This document shows positions 51,550 through 63,661 of a DNA stretch of 64,000 nt, piece by piece. Each line of letters begins with the position of its first letter. Within the stretch, counting starts at the first letter, position 1. Source of the stretch: Hydractinia symbiolongicarpus (taxonomy: Eukaryota; Cnidaria; Hydrozoa; Anthoathecata; Hydractiniidae). The position numbers and the translations under genes are program-made. The notes under the pieces are model-generated. The model searched no databases. It was given only the letters and a program-made list of their open reading frames with translations, and was not told the DNA's origin. The stretch lies in the NCBI RefSeq assembly GCF_029227915.1, contig NC_079884.1:932001-996000 (forward strand), given 5' to 3'.

Positions 51550-53050
51550 ACGTTAAATTTTATTTTTATTTTCATTTCACTTCAGGTTTTTTCATTGGCA
51601 GAGAAACTTGCCAGGTCACCTGTCATCTTATTGCATAGAGTGGTTTTTTATGTTATGTTTTGTTTTTAATTTTTATTTCTTTCTGTTAGTGTGATGACAG
51701 CATATGGTAATATGCAAAAATATTTTTTTACAATTTTATTAATATTTATTACGATAGTGACAGAACTATCTAACGTATTGAACCTGATTACGCCATCCTC
51801 TTACAGGCGCATGAGGGCGTCAAAAGGGTAGGCGTTAACTCAGGGTGGCGTAATAAGGATCAAGAATCAATATTTACTTTTTTATAATTTTTTGTTAACT
51901 GACAAATGGGATTTTATCCTAATATGACAAATTCTCAATTTGAGAATGATTCAACCATTTTAACATCACGCCCTTGGCGCACATTTCTCTGTCGTGTGAG
52001 GATGCACCCTCCATCGCATTTTAACGCATAGTTTCCCCCCTGACGAGGGATCAAGCCTCCAAAAATCTAATATTTTAGAACAATAAAAGATCTGAGGCGT
52101 TTTTACTTCTTTTTGGAAATAATTTAGAGTCGTAACAAACTTGACTGAAACTTACAATTTTTTTTTAAGAATTAAATTTAGAATCTTAAGACTTCAAAAT
52201 GTTGCGAAAACAAATAGTTATTTTGAACCACAAACACAGTTTATCATCATTGTCATCATTTTTTTTATCATCATCATTTTTACAATCAAAATAGGCTTTC
52301 TAAACGGTCTCAACTTCAGAGATACTTTGGACAAAAGAAAAACAAAACGTTTAAAATGTAAAAATTCTCAGCACTTATGTCGGTGTGATTCTTGTAACCA
52401 AGTGTGTCGAATTTTGAGCCTTAGTCTTCCACTTTGAATTTTTGTCTAAGTGTTCCCTCTTTTCTTTAATTAGCATATTTTCTTACTTATGAAAAATGAA
52501 TAGATTTTACTTAACCGGTTGGTGTTGAAGACTTTTTTACTTTCTTAAAAATGCTTTCTCTTTTTTTTTGAAGTCAGTTTTTCAAAATATTTTTTCACGC
52601 CAAGTTATTTTGTTGCTCGCATAGATTAATTTTCTTTATCTTCTTTTAAACACACTCGCAGTGCAAGTATCAAATAGCGGACTACTTCTAATTAAGTATT
52701 GTACCTTTATTTCCACGACTTTATATTATATTTAATTTCTTTATGCTTTTATCTTCCGAAAAAAAAACTTTATGAGGAAATAGAATGAAATTTTGTTCTG
52801 TTTACGTCAATTTTTTATTTAAACTTGTTGGTTTTTTAGGATACCAAAATTTTCTCATTTCCTTATGCTGTTAAACAATCATATTTTAAATAGCAAAAAT
52901 TCTGATTGTCTTTCCAAAATTGAATCAAACTCAGCATAGCTGTATGTCATAGAAGACGCAAAATGGTGGTGATGTCAGCACTTTTTCTGTGATGTCATCT
53001 GAAGCTTTAAATGTATCCAAAATTCCACTCAACCTCGATCCCAGGGCCTG

Positions 53051-53583
53051 TAGCGTTTCTTGATATGAGGATGAAACGCGTACGAGGCCCTGGTACGACA
53101 GACTTAAAATTCGCCCAAAATTAAGCATGCAGTGAAAAGTAATGTATGCGTGACGTTTCAATCAAAGATGGTGTTTAAAATTTTCAGTTTTTTTAAAATT
53201 CAGTATTGAATTTTAAAAAATACAACAAAAGGTCGCAGGACAGGATGTTCGTCGCACTATTCCATTTGAGTTGTCGCCTTTTTCACCATCAATAAGGAAA
53301 CAAAAGTATTGTTTAAAAATTTTGAACAGCTTTGATAAATTTGTAAACGAAGCAAGGAAGTCAAAAATAACGTAATTATAAATATTTTCTTCATAAACAA
53401 GTAACCAAAATCTTCGTAATGCTTATCGCCATATTTGTTGTGGATAAAAAAATGCAGTGCTTGCAACAAACTTCTGCATTAATTATCTTTTTAACATAAT
53501 TTAAAAAAGCCGTACACGCAATCTCATTGGTTGAGTAAGTCTGTTGTACCAGGGCCTCGTACGCGTTTCATCAAAAAACGCTA
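53051..53583. mobile_element. 533 bp inverted-repeat element (MITE-like)
   Basis: A 27 bp perfect inverted repeat, GATGAAACGCGTACGAGGCC plus CTGGTAC, lies at 53070-53096 and 53546-53572. It extends outward with a small indel to TAGCGTTT on the left and AAACGCTA on the right. The interior has a 70-codon minus-strand frame (53469-53257) with hydrophobic segments and no known domain. Left of the element is another dispersed piece, CCTCGATCCCAGGGCC. Confidence 0.75.
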
Positions 53584-53847
53584 TCAAAAAACTAGGTTTT
53601 ATAAAAAAAAAATAAAAAAATAGTAATCTCGTTTTCGTCTGTTTCAAACGTTGTTTAAATACCAAAACTTTAATATCATATAAAATGTTTAAGAAACTCG
53701 AGGCTCCACCTATTGCTTAGGTTTCTTATTAAAAAAAGTGGAAACTGCAAAAATTAAAAAACAAGATGCGAAAAAAGATCGAGAATCGGGTTTGTTACGT
53801 GCCAAAACAATACTCTCTGGTGACTAATGACGTCCCTGTATTCCAAC

Positions 53848-53945
53848 ATAGTCCCCAGGGACCTGTGGTCCCTGAGCCGTTAATACGGAGTGGCTAACTA
53901 TCAACTTTATCAACAAGACAAAATGCCCTGGAAACGAGGTTGCCT
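53848..53945. repeat. dispersed repeat, GTCCCCAGGGAC...CCCTGGAAACGAGG
   Basis: The left part contains AGTCCCCAGGGACC and GGTCCCTGAGCCGTTAATACGG, the right part GCCCTGGAAACGAGGTTG. Similar pieces lie near 41930, 43200-43255 (GGCTCAGGGGCTTAG, GTAGGGACGAGG), 44350 (AGCCCTGGAAACGAGGATG) and 48262. One old interspersed family is the simplest reading. Confidence 0.6.
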
Positions 53946-54435
53946 CTATTCCTATTCCGACCAATTTATTATAACGTTGGAGGGTATAAATCTTTTTCCC
54001 ACCACCCTGGCTATAACTCTAAAATAAAAAGTGTTTTCTATTTATGAGATAGATGTAGCGGATAGTAAGCAGAAGGGCTGGTGACAAGAAAGTGTCGCAA
54101 AACTCGAAAAAGCAACCCAAAACTCGAAAAACCGTCTCATTTTTTAGTATTTGTCAGCACATTTTAAAGACATTTTTTGACACCCCGCAGTAATAATGAG
54201 AAGTAAAACAAAGAGAATCATAGTATATTAACTGCTGAAAGTCCAATACTGAATCTGATTCCCATCAATTACTACAGTCAACAGAAGAATCAGTTGTTAG
54301 GAAATATCCGAACATGGATGATTTCCCGTGTTTGTATTACCTCTTTAGTGGAAAATAAGAAACTATGAAAAATGAAAACTTCATTAAACAGAACATTTTC
54401 TTGTATTATATTTATTCAAAATATACTAAAAGGCT

Positions 54436-57400
54436 TCACAAAGTCCGCTGTTTTTTTCCGTGTCCAGCGTCGAAGTCAGCCGGAGATAAAGAACGTTTTT
54501 GTTTCCGACAAACATCTTCTGTATGTCTTTCACTGGATGACCGTCCAGTTGATCGTGAACTCGTTAGTTTCTTTCCTTTGTATTCGTACTCAGGGGATTT
54601 TGAAAACGAGCTCGAGGAGCTTTGTGAGCCTGATCTACGATAATTACGCTTCAAAGCCCTTTTAATATCAACAGGTTGAAAATGAGCATCAGATGGAATT
54701 TCTACATCTTTATTCTCATCATCGCGGCTTCTTTTACTTTTATTCTTTCCTCCCGAATTTTGTTCTAATCTTCCTCGATCATCTGGCGAGTGTCCTCCAC
54801 TTCCAGCTCTCGAGCTCGGCCTTGAACCAACACTGAATGCCAGAGCCGAAAAGGGAAAGGCAATGGCCGAACTTGATTGACTGGTAGAAGTCATAACTTG
54901 TACTGAAGAACTTGCACCTGTAGACCCTGACTCCGGTGAACTAGGTGGTGTGATGGATTCAAATGCTTCCTGTTGCGGTTGTGAAATGGGTTTACCTTGA
55001 TTTTCTGTTTGCTTACTTTCGCAGGGTACAAGAACAGATTGATTTTTAAACTGCATATAATCAATATTAAGCTCAAGGTTTCCAGCTTGTACAGGCTCAA
55101 ATGAGTATTCTGGTTCATCAAGCAATGGTGTTTTCGCTTCAGGTGTCGAACCAGCTGATGAGCATTCCGTATTTTCCAGTATGTTCTGCTCAGGTGCTAA
55201 CGTCGAAGTCGTGTCAGGTTTAATTGGTATAAAAACAGAAGCCACGTTGGTAGGCTCATCCATAACCGGAGTACTTGCATCGCTCCGACCTCCATCCTCG
55301 TGATCATCCTTCGACGCGACTAGGTTCGATATTTCTGTATTTTCGCTACTTTCAGCGGTACCATCTAACACTTCAGGTTGTTTGTCGTCATCAGCAACTC
55401 TCTCCTCCGTGGTGTAAAACAAATCAACGTCGCTTGTTGGAGAGTTCCTTGTCGCAGTTAATGTCTGCAGTTCGTTTGACTTTGGTTTCATATCACTGTA
55501 AAGATCAAACGAGTCCTGAGAGTGATCATCGTAATTATGAACTTTCAAATCGTCGTATATGTCTGGTGAATCGAGTCGCTCTTTTCTTTTAGGCTTTGGA
55601 GCAGAATTTTTTACTACTGACTCACTTAAAGAAGCATCAGGTGGCATTATTTTGTTTTTACTCATCACCTTTTCATTCGTCTCCATTTTTGAGATATCGC
55701 CCTTCACTTCAAACTCCTTGGGTGCCCCACTGGAAGTTTCTTCGCTCTCCGACTTGGACTGATTACTGAAGGTCGAGGTCGAGGATGGTAAGATCAGTTT
55801 GGCAGGGGACAAAGTGCCAAAATCTGTTACCTGGTTTTCAACAGGTATTGGATTTGTAATTACTTCAGTTGTACTTGAAAGGTTACCTTCTGTCATGTCA
55901 TAGGCACGAGGGACAACGATATCAACTGTTGCAACTATCGGTTCGTTTGTTTCCATACGAGGAACGACTGTCTCCTTGGTTGTAGTTTTTTCATCGCACA
56001 TTGTATGTGAAACAACACTGGTATGACCAGATGATGAAACAGCGATAACAACTGAGTCGTTAGTATTTTTATATTCCAAGGTAGTTGTTATCAATGGCAT
56101 TATGTTAGCAGGGTTGTTCTCTATCGTGCTTTGATGTTTGTTTTCGGACATTTCACAGTAGTTCATTTTACATAAGTCTCTTACATCGCCACTATCTTCT
56201 TTAACACTCTCAAGATTATCAGACACCTGTACTTGTTGGGGAACCATACTATGACCTTCAAATGCTTGCTTAGGTGCGTCGCTAGTTTTCTTATATTCTG
56301 TTTTGTAAGATACATTCTCCTTGTGATGTTTCTGATTGGATTTTAATCTCTGCATGAGTAGTGAAGATTTAGGGACAGATGAAAGGGCGGTTACTTGGGA
56401 TATCATTGACGATGGTGGTATAGCTGTTGGTTCTCTGGATTCGGACTCATCTGCAGATATTGTCTCTTCTGAATCGCTTCTTGGCCTAGTGGAATAATTT
56501 TGCTCTGGAAAAGGTGAATTTACCATAATGTGTGCATCTGTTCGGTTTGATCTCACAGGCATAGGATATGTTGGTGATAAAGACAATTCGCTAGACGACG
56601 GGTTTCTTCTTTGGGTTGTGGAGGACGTGCTTACCTTTCGAGTGTCTGAAGGCACCTCAGAGAAGTTAAATTTGGGGAACATTTGAGGAGCAGGACTATT
56701 TTTTTGCGCCATGTTGATTATTTGTTCTTTAAACTGGTTCGAAGTTGCGGCGAGCTGAATAACTGGCTGCGGATTGCTTTGGTTTGGACTCGACCTAACA
56801 AGACCCGAGTGAACTGGACCATGTAGGGGTGGTGGTGGAGTCTTCGTTTTGGACACTTCTGTGTCAATTTCCCATGGACGGACTATAGTTTTTCGTCTTG
56901 GTGGTTCTGTGTCAAGGTTAGTTTTGAAAGCAGTCGTGACTTGACGCATATTACTAAGTCTAGGACCAGGAGAAGCCACAGAAATGCCACCACCAGTAAT
57001 AGAAGTTAACGGTGGAGGCTTTCTTGCCAATCCAGTTGATATACCATACAGATTCCTGTCTATACCAGCAGCATCACTAACCTCACTACCAGCGCTACCT
57101 GGTCGAGACAAAGGCTCGAGAGGAACATCAGGCAATGAGATTTTAGGTAACTGGTCGAAACCAAGACCGTGAACAGGATGGTAGGGTTGGTTTACTTCAG
57201 GTCTCGGCATATACTCCGCATGTTTATCGTCTGGTATGACTGATTTGTGGCTAGGGCCAGATGTAGTGCGAATTCTTTGATGACCAATTATTTCAGGTAT
57301 GTACTTATCCGACGTTACACCGAGGTTGGCGCGTAAGTCTGGGATAGACACTGCTCTTTTCTGCATCTCGGCGCGTGTTTTCGGCTGATGAGGGAGCTGG

Positions 57401-59130
57401 CGTAAATATTGCTCACGCAGTGGTTTTTCATGGAAGAGTTTGTGCAGATTCTCTTGTGAGCCAAATCCACGAATATTACGAAGATCTTCCTGCGATCCAA
57501 ACTCCTGAAGTTTCCTAAGATCTTCTTGAGAACCAAAATGGCGAAGCTCTTCGTTGCGTTGATTTATCGATGCAGCGGCAGGAAAGTATCTATTCATGAG
57601 TCTAAGTACCATATCTTGAGACATGGGGCCATGCTCGTGCATTTTTTCAGCAAAAAGTCTTCGTTGGATTTCTATTTCTTTTTGTTTGTCAATCTCCATT
57701 AGATTTTGCATATGTTTCACTTCTTCTTGCCGTCTATCAAACTCCAGTTTCTTTAAATGCATGTACTTTCGTTCTTCTTGTTGACGGAACTGCGCTTCCA
57801 GAATTTGAAATTCTCGTTCTTTCTTTCGAAATAATAATTGCGCATCTCGCTCGGCTTCAATTTCTTGTCGAAGCAGGCTAGGTGTGTCGTGCTCCTTCTC
57901 CAACTGCTTTTGTCGGTGAAAGTATTCCAATTCTTGCCTCTTTTTTATTTCCTCCAGTTGATGGGGGTTAAGACGAGAAATAAATAACTCTTGGCCCGTC
58001 GGAGAAGTCAGGCTTGATTGCATACTTTGTGAAAAACCTGGCGAGCGACTTTGTGGGATATTTATCGAAGAGGGTACTGATGTATGCTTTATGTGTGGTA
58101 AAGGCTGCGGGATATTTCTAGGTACGGGCATGCGAGCCTGTATGTTATCGGGTGACATTTGAAAACGAAATCTTTGTGACGGTAAGTCAGGCTGAGAATT
58201 GACTTGAGGAGGAAGTGAAGACATGCATCCAGAAAGTGTGTTAAAAGATTTGATAGTCTGCTCCATCGCAAGTCGGTTGGGCGTGGCTACGGGAAACGGC
58301 TGACTGGGGTGAGGGGCCTGAGAAAACGGCTGGGTGGGAAGAGAAGCCTGAGAAACATTGATATGCTGAGACGTTAACGGATACTCGGCATGTCCAGAAA
58401 ATGCAACATATTGTCGAGCATGCATTGATAAATCATGTATCGAAGTTGTCACGGACTGAGGTAACGTTTCACCCGATACGGAAATAACAGAAGAACTTTC
58501 TGCGTTACTAAGTGGAAGAGAAACATTCAATACTTTTTCTTTGTCCAATGAAAACTGGAGTTTCTTCTGGAACAAACCGACATCCTGTCGTAGACTGATC
58601 TCTTTGATTGGTGGAACACTTGTGTCCGCAGGTAAGCTGCATGCAACCAGTGGAGGCGGTGGGCGTAACGTCCCTTCTCGAGAGGTAACAAATGGGACGA
58701 CTTCTATGGAAAAGCAATATATTGAATATATTCTTAATGCCCTAAACTAAATTTGCAGTACATATTTTTTTACTCCAAATCTACCATCTTGGCGTGGTTG
58801 TATTCGAATGTTTAACACTACCCACCTGAAGAAGTTGCACTAAACACGTGACCATCAGTTGTCTTGCTATCTGTTTGGTTTGTGTTAGACGTTTGCGTGG
58901 TACTGGAACAACCTGCGACAGAAAAAGATTGAGTGCTGATATTGATTTGCGTGGTAGATGGTAGCTGATTTATCTCAGTATCGATGGTCTGAATGATGAC
59001 CTTGCTAGATTCTTGCATGATTTTTTTTGATGAATGTCGATGCCGACCTGTTTTAGCTGATTTCACTTCCTGCAAAAACAAACAAAAAAAACACAATAAG
59101 ATCACTATCAAAAAGTACGACATGCAACAG

Positions 59131-59202
<72 letters not shown>

Positions 59203-62200
59203 AGATATTGTACCAGTTTTTGTTGTTTCTCAAGCGCGTCTTGTTGTTGTTTCTTCTCTAACTCTTCCATTCTATCAAGTTCTTCCAAATAACTGATCAA
59301 ATCCTCCTCCTGTTCAACAGTTTCATCTTTCTATAGAGTAAAATAAACTTTCCTGTAGTACTTTACTTTAAACAACAAACAAACAAAAAAAATATAACAT
59401 CAATAAGTACTAATTCATAAAATAGGCCAGAGGTGGCATGAATGTATCCATCGTAAGCATAATCTAGTGACGTTTTCAGTCAATTTTCAGTCGGTAACTG
59501 TAATTCTGAGCTAACAAATACTATGTTATGACATGCTTCTGCAAACAGTGAAATCAAACATCACGTTACCACTTTCCATAAAAACAACAATAATGTTAAC
59601 TTGCTCCCATGGTTAAAAAAGACTTTCTATGATATTTTTTTTATTTTTCCAGGTCAAACTGTTCCAGGACGATTTTAGGACAAAAGGGCTAACCAAGTTT
59701 TAAAGTAATGAAGAAAAGATTTTGTTTACGCAATTTTCGAGGAAAAGTTTTACGTAAGCTTTACAAAAAGATTTACATATCGCCATTTATACAAATTTTA
59801 CTCGACATTCCAGAACATGTTTTTAAATTTTTATTCCAGAGTTTTCGATGAGAAATTTTAGTTTGTAGGAACTTCCAGGCCGTGAGCAACATATTGCAGG
59901 GAAATTAAAAGAACATGAATTTTTGTCAGAATTCTTAAAAATGTTTAAACAGTGGGAAGCAAAAGTAAAAAGGTTTATACCTCTTTCGTCCTTGCTATAC
60001 CAAGTATACTCTCCAAGTTGAACTTTTTCTTGTAGTTAAAATAAAAATTTTTGCACTGTGCTTCAGATTTTGTTTCAACAAGTTTGGATATAGATTGCCA
60101 ATGTCGTCCGTAACGTTTTAGGCCTGAAATACACACACAAATAGAGTTTGCAACGAAAAATTAACTGCTGGACTGCACAACAACAACTTTTTCTCTCACT
60201 TTCATTTCTCCTCAAATCAAATGCAAAGAATACTGTTACACAGAGATACATATAAATAATGCAAGAGATTAATGGTAAGAAAATGCAGCATTTTGCATGA
60301 AATAACTTTGAAACTCCTGGAGTGTACGCTTAATCAACCAAATGCATAATCAACCAATATTTAGATTTAATTGCTTGTTTTGCGGAGCAAATTTCTCTGT
60401 GATAAAATTTTTATTTAGGGAACAACGGTGCATAATGTGAGATATATTGGTAAGTAAACTTGCACATTATCTTTCGTCACAGGGAAGACATACGCCTCGC
60501 TCTTGTGGTATGTCGCACGGAAGTAGCATTCTTAGGTTGTCTACTATGTACTAGGTAGATAGCATATGATGGATAGCGTATTCGGGAGAACAATCGCCTG
60601 GCAAGCGACAGGGCGTGGGTTCATATCCAAATCTATCCATCATCTTTGTAGCACTTGGAAAGCTAATGTACAGGTATACTTACATCAAAATTTTATTTCT
60701 AGTTTAACTTTTATCCAATCCATATATATATATACAAAATAGTTCCTCGTTTCAACAATGAACAACTTTTACACGTCTATAACTTCAACAAAGACAAAAT
60801 GCAACTTATTATTCGGTAACATACCTTCCACAGCATTCATCATTTCACTTTCTGACCATCTCGAGGGATCGCTATGCTCTAGAAGGAAAAACATTGAGTT
60901 AAATTGAAGTTCTTTTCGTAAAAATATGGTAAAATTAAGTTCTCAATCACACTTGTCTTTAGTATACAATAGTAGAGGGAAACTTAAAGTAAATAGGACA
61001 CTGATTATCATGAGATATTGGAGTAACTTGAGCTTGTATAGACATATATTTTCTCTATGTCTCACTAAGACAATTGTAACATTCATTGAGCCATGGTGAT
61101 ACAAGCAGGGTAAAAAAAAACTGAACAGAAAAGAAAACAATTACAAGCCACCTGTAACATACCTGGCATTTTTGTTAAGTGCTGTTTAATCAGTTCTTCC
61201 ACTTTAACTGCTATAGTCGGTTCACTTGGTACGATAGTAGTGGTTTGTTCGGATGCAACTTTGGCAGCAGCAGCAGCCGCCGCAGTAACTGTCTCTGATA
61301 CAATGCTTCCAACTGACATGGTTGCGCTGCTTGTCCCGATGTTAGACGGTGATGTCACTACAATTGTTATTTTTAATGGTGGATGTGGACTCTCTGCGGA
61401 GGAGACTGCCAAAGTTTCATTAGTGCTGACGTCAGGTTCAGTTTTAGTGATTGGTGCCGTGACTGTTTTAGAACTAAATTTTCCTGAGCGCGTATTAAAA
61501 ACTTTTACAGGAGGCAGTGGAACGGCTTTTGTAGTCTTGATAATTTTCTCAGTTTCCATGGTAACAGATGGCGGAGCTGGGTTGGAACTACACTGTTTAT
61601 TTTGAGTCGGTCTGACATCAACATCTGATTTTGTCACTTTAGTCTCCACGGATGTCGCAGTGTCCATTAAAGCCGGCTGATTTTCCTCGTCGCTAGCACC
61701 ATCATCATCTTCATCATCGTCTTCATCTTCCACCTCAACTTCGACACTTTCCTTCCCCTGTGGTTGCTTATTCTGCTTCTTACTTTGATTCATGGATATC
61801 CCTCCAGTTCGAGTGCTTGCTTTTCCTTTCTTCTTCTTTAACTTGGAGGACTTAAAGTATTCTTTCTTTTTATTTTGGTAGTAGAAAAGTACACAGTCCG
61901 AACAATTTTTCATCTTTAAGAAAGATGCAATCTTTTCAAAGTCTTTTGGAAACTGTGCAAACTTCTCACGAAATATTTGCTTCTCTTCCTCACTCCATAT
62001 AATACCTGCTTTTCTTATTTTTTCGAACTGATCCAAATTTCTGATGAGGCCATTATTATTGATATACTTTATAGTTCGTTCATATTTACTCAGTAAATAT
62101 GGCGGCCTCACAGCTAACAGCTGCATTTGTTTTTCACTCGCATCTAACTCTCGAAGGTTATCCGCTATTTCGTCCACTTCAGCTTCGCTACGTATAAAAC

Positions 62201-63661
62201 CAACACTTCTTGATCCAATCCTGAAATAAAATCACAAAGCTACACTTATCAAAGCACATTCGTTAGGGCACACTTGGCGAGACACAAGGCCCCCTTATCG
62301 AGGCACACTTTCTAAAGCATTGATTGAACGCCAAAACACTAGCTTTAAACAAAATAATACACAACAAAAAAACCATCTGTGATGCACACACCTAACCAGT
62401 AAGACAAATACCGATGAGGTAAAAGAACAAAAAGGTATTTAATTATTGCTTTCTAGAAAATTAGTTGTAAACATCCGCACCGTTCCAAAATAACTAGACA
62501 TTCTTAAAGTATCCCTCAGATTTGTCAAATATTAAGCTCATTGTAAACAATGGATTAGAAGGTCTGCTATGTTTGTCTAAGTTTTTTTTTCAGGTGCGTG
62601 TGACAATTGCAGAAAAAACAGATTGTATCTACCTGTCCATACGTTCTTGATGCTCCCTTTGTTTTTTAATTTCGGGAAATTCTCTTTCATAAAACTGTCG
62701 AGAACGTTGTTGTCTTTGTCTGAAATAACAAAAAAAAGCGTCACTTATGATGTTATCACTCTGATTATTATACATTACTACATCGTGATAATGTCGAGGC
62801 CTGCAATTTTAAGTGAGAAACAAACACGGCGAAGTCCCAATCGTAACCCGTTCTCATGTTAGTTAGAATACATAGCCAAATAGTTGATGAAGCTTGAATA
62901 TACTAAAGCTTCAACGCCTGATGAATGCCTCTAATTTTAAAACTAACACCTGGGGATAGATTCATTGACACGGATACAGCATATACGATTTTAAATGTTA
63001 AAACATAAATGATAAAGTATACAGATGCGCAACTCTTACTTTCGTCTTGGGTTGTTTTCAATTTTTTCAATTCTTTTTAACCAAGCTTCTTCTCTTGTTT
63101 GGTATTCCTCTTTCAAATGTTTTTCCTGCATACGATAAAGTAATTTATTTTAGCATAGAAAAAACGCAGCATCAAAATAAAAGATTGTCATATCGTACTT
63201 ATATGAATGAGAACCGTTTCAAATGCTTATTCGGATAGATTGAATTGAACATATATACATATGATTATTATTATTAAAATTATTTACCCAAGATAGCCAC
63301 TTCAGTTCCTATTTGTACTGCTATTAACGAGAGACCTGCGAAGGCGTCCTAGTGCATTACAGCTCCTATTTAAGTGTGAAAGTACAACTGTTGCTCAACT
63401 CGACAACTGCCTACGATGTCAATATTATTCTTATGCTTAGATTCACAATTTTATAGTCTCTGGCATGACTCGACTGGGGTTTGAACCCAAGACCTTCCGC
63501 ACTGGAAGCGAACGCTGTACCACAAGGCCACTCTACCACAAGGCCACTCTACCACAAGGCTACCAGTCAGTGCGATGTATTAGAAATCACTAACCATTTT
63601 TATTTCAGCTAGTCTTTTCATCTGAAGAAATTTCACCAGTCTTGGTTTAAAGGCTTTAAAT
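54436..63661 (-). CDS. NCOR: nuclear receptor corepressor (NCoR/SMRT family), N-terminus beyond window
   Basis: Exons on the minus strand, 5' to 3': 63661-63595, 63125-63041, 62719-62633, 62220-61163, 60878-60825, 60123-59981, 59331-59214, 59069-58826, 58703-54436 (stop). They join in phase to about 2,040 residues. The conserved region before SANT1 is clear: KIENNPRRK, QFYEREFPEIKKQREHQER, SEAEVDEIADNL. SANT1, the deacetylase-activating domain, reads IIWSEEEKQIFREKFAQFPK to DCVLFYYQNKKKEY. SANT2 is split over two exons (RWSESEMMNAVEG; LKRYGRHWQSISKLVETKSE; CKNFYFNYKKK). A glutamine-rich coiled coil and a 1,420-residue last exon with a Glu/Arg-rich helix and a basic C-terminus follow. NCoR scaffolds HDAC3 repression in the nucleus (family knowledge). 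Three FGSQ(E)(D/N)L repeats lie at 57443-57545. Receptor-binding CoRNR boxes are not obvious; EQIINMAQ near 56715-56738 is a weak candidate. Confidence 0.92.
59122..59201. repeat. (CAA)n microsatellite in an NCoR intron
   Basis: More than twenty CAA units with two interruptions, in the intron between exons 58826-59069 and 59214-59331. It would read as polyglutamine or poly-Asn on the plus strand, but splice sites place it outside the coding sequence. Confidence 0.95.
60566..60643 (+). other. tRNA-like sequence (pseudo-tRNA or SINE head), anticodon-like GGC
   Basis: TAGCGTATTCGG matches the RNA polymerase III box A consensus at 11 of 12 positions, and GGTTCATATCC is close to box B. A stem CGC-CTGGCAA-GCG gives an anticodon-like GGC (Ala). 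The D and T stems are poor, so a working tRNA is unlikely. An 11 bp perfect inverted repeat ATGATGGATAG / CTATCCATCAT encloses it. It lies in an NCoR intron. Confidence 0.4.
63263..63560 (-). mobile_element. tRNA-derived SINE
   Basis: On the minus strand a head with box A-like GTGGCCTTGTGGT and box B GGTTCAAACCC (about 63474-63487) is followed by a body of about 180 bases. It ends in a TTTTAATAATAATAAT tail at 63263-63285. The arrangement (Pol III boxes, unrelated body, short 3' repeat) defines a tRNA-derived SINE. A 16 bp unit at the head (ACCACAAGGCCACTCT on the plus strand) is repeated about three times, at 63519-63560, so box A is multiplied. It lies in an NCoR intron between 63126 and 63594. 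Confidence 0.7.

Larger units (their letters stand above)
51550..54435. other. tail-to-tail interval between the zinc-finger gene and NCoR
   Basis: No gene. It holds the 3' untranslated ends, an inverted pair at 51787-51854 (ATTACGCCATCCT / AGGGTGGCGTAAT, one mismatch), an ATC/TTT microsatellite near 52235-52285, the MITE at 53051-53583 and a dispersed repeat piece at 53848-53945. Confidence 0.6.

Noticed and set aside
58993-59292. Plus-strand glutamine/asparagine-rich frame
   Set aside because: It is translation of the CAA microsatellite in an NCoR intron plus antisense of flanking exons.
60566-60643. Functional tRNA-Ala
   Set aside because: Box A is good, but the D and T stems do not pair well and box B deviates; kept only as a tRNA-like sequence.
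61240-61605. Plus-strand frame of 121 codons
   Set aside because: Antisense shadow of the NCoR exon 61163-62220, which holds SANT1 in phase with its neighbours.
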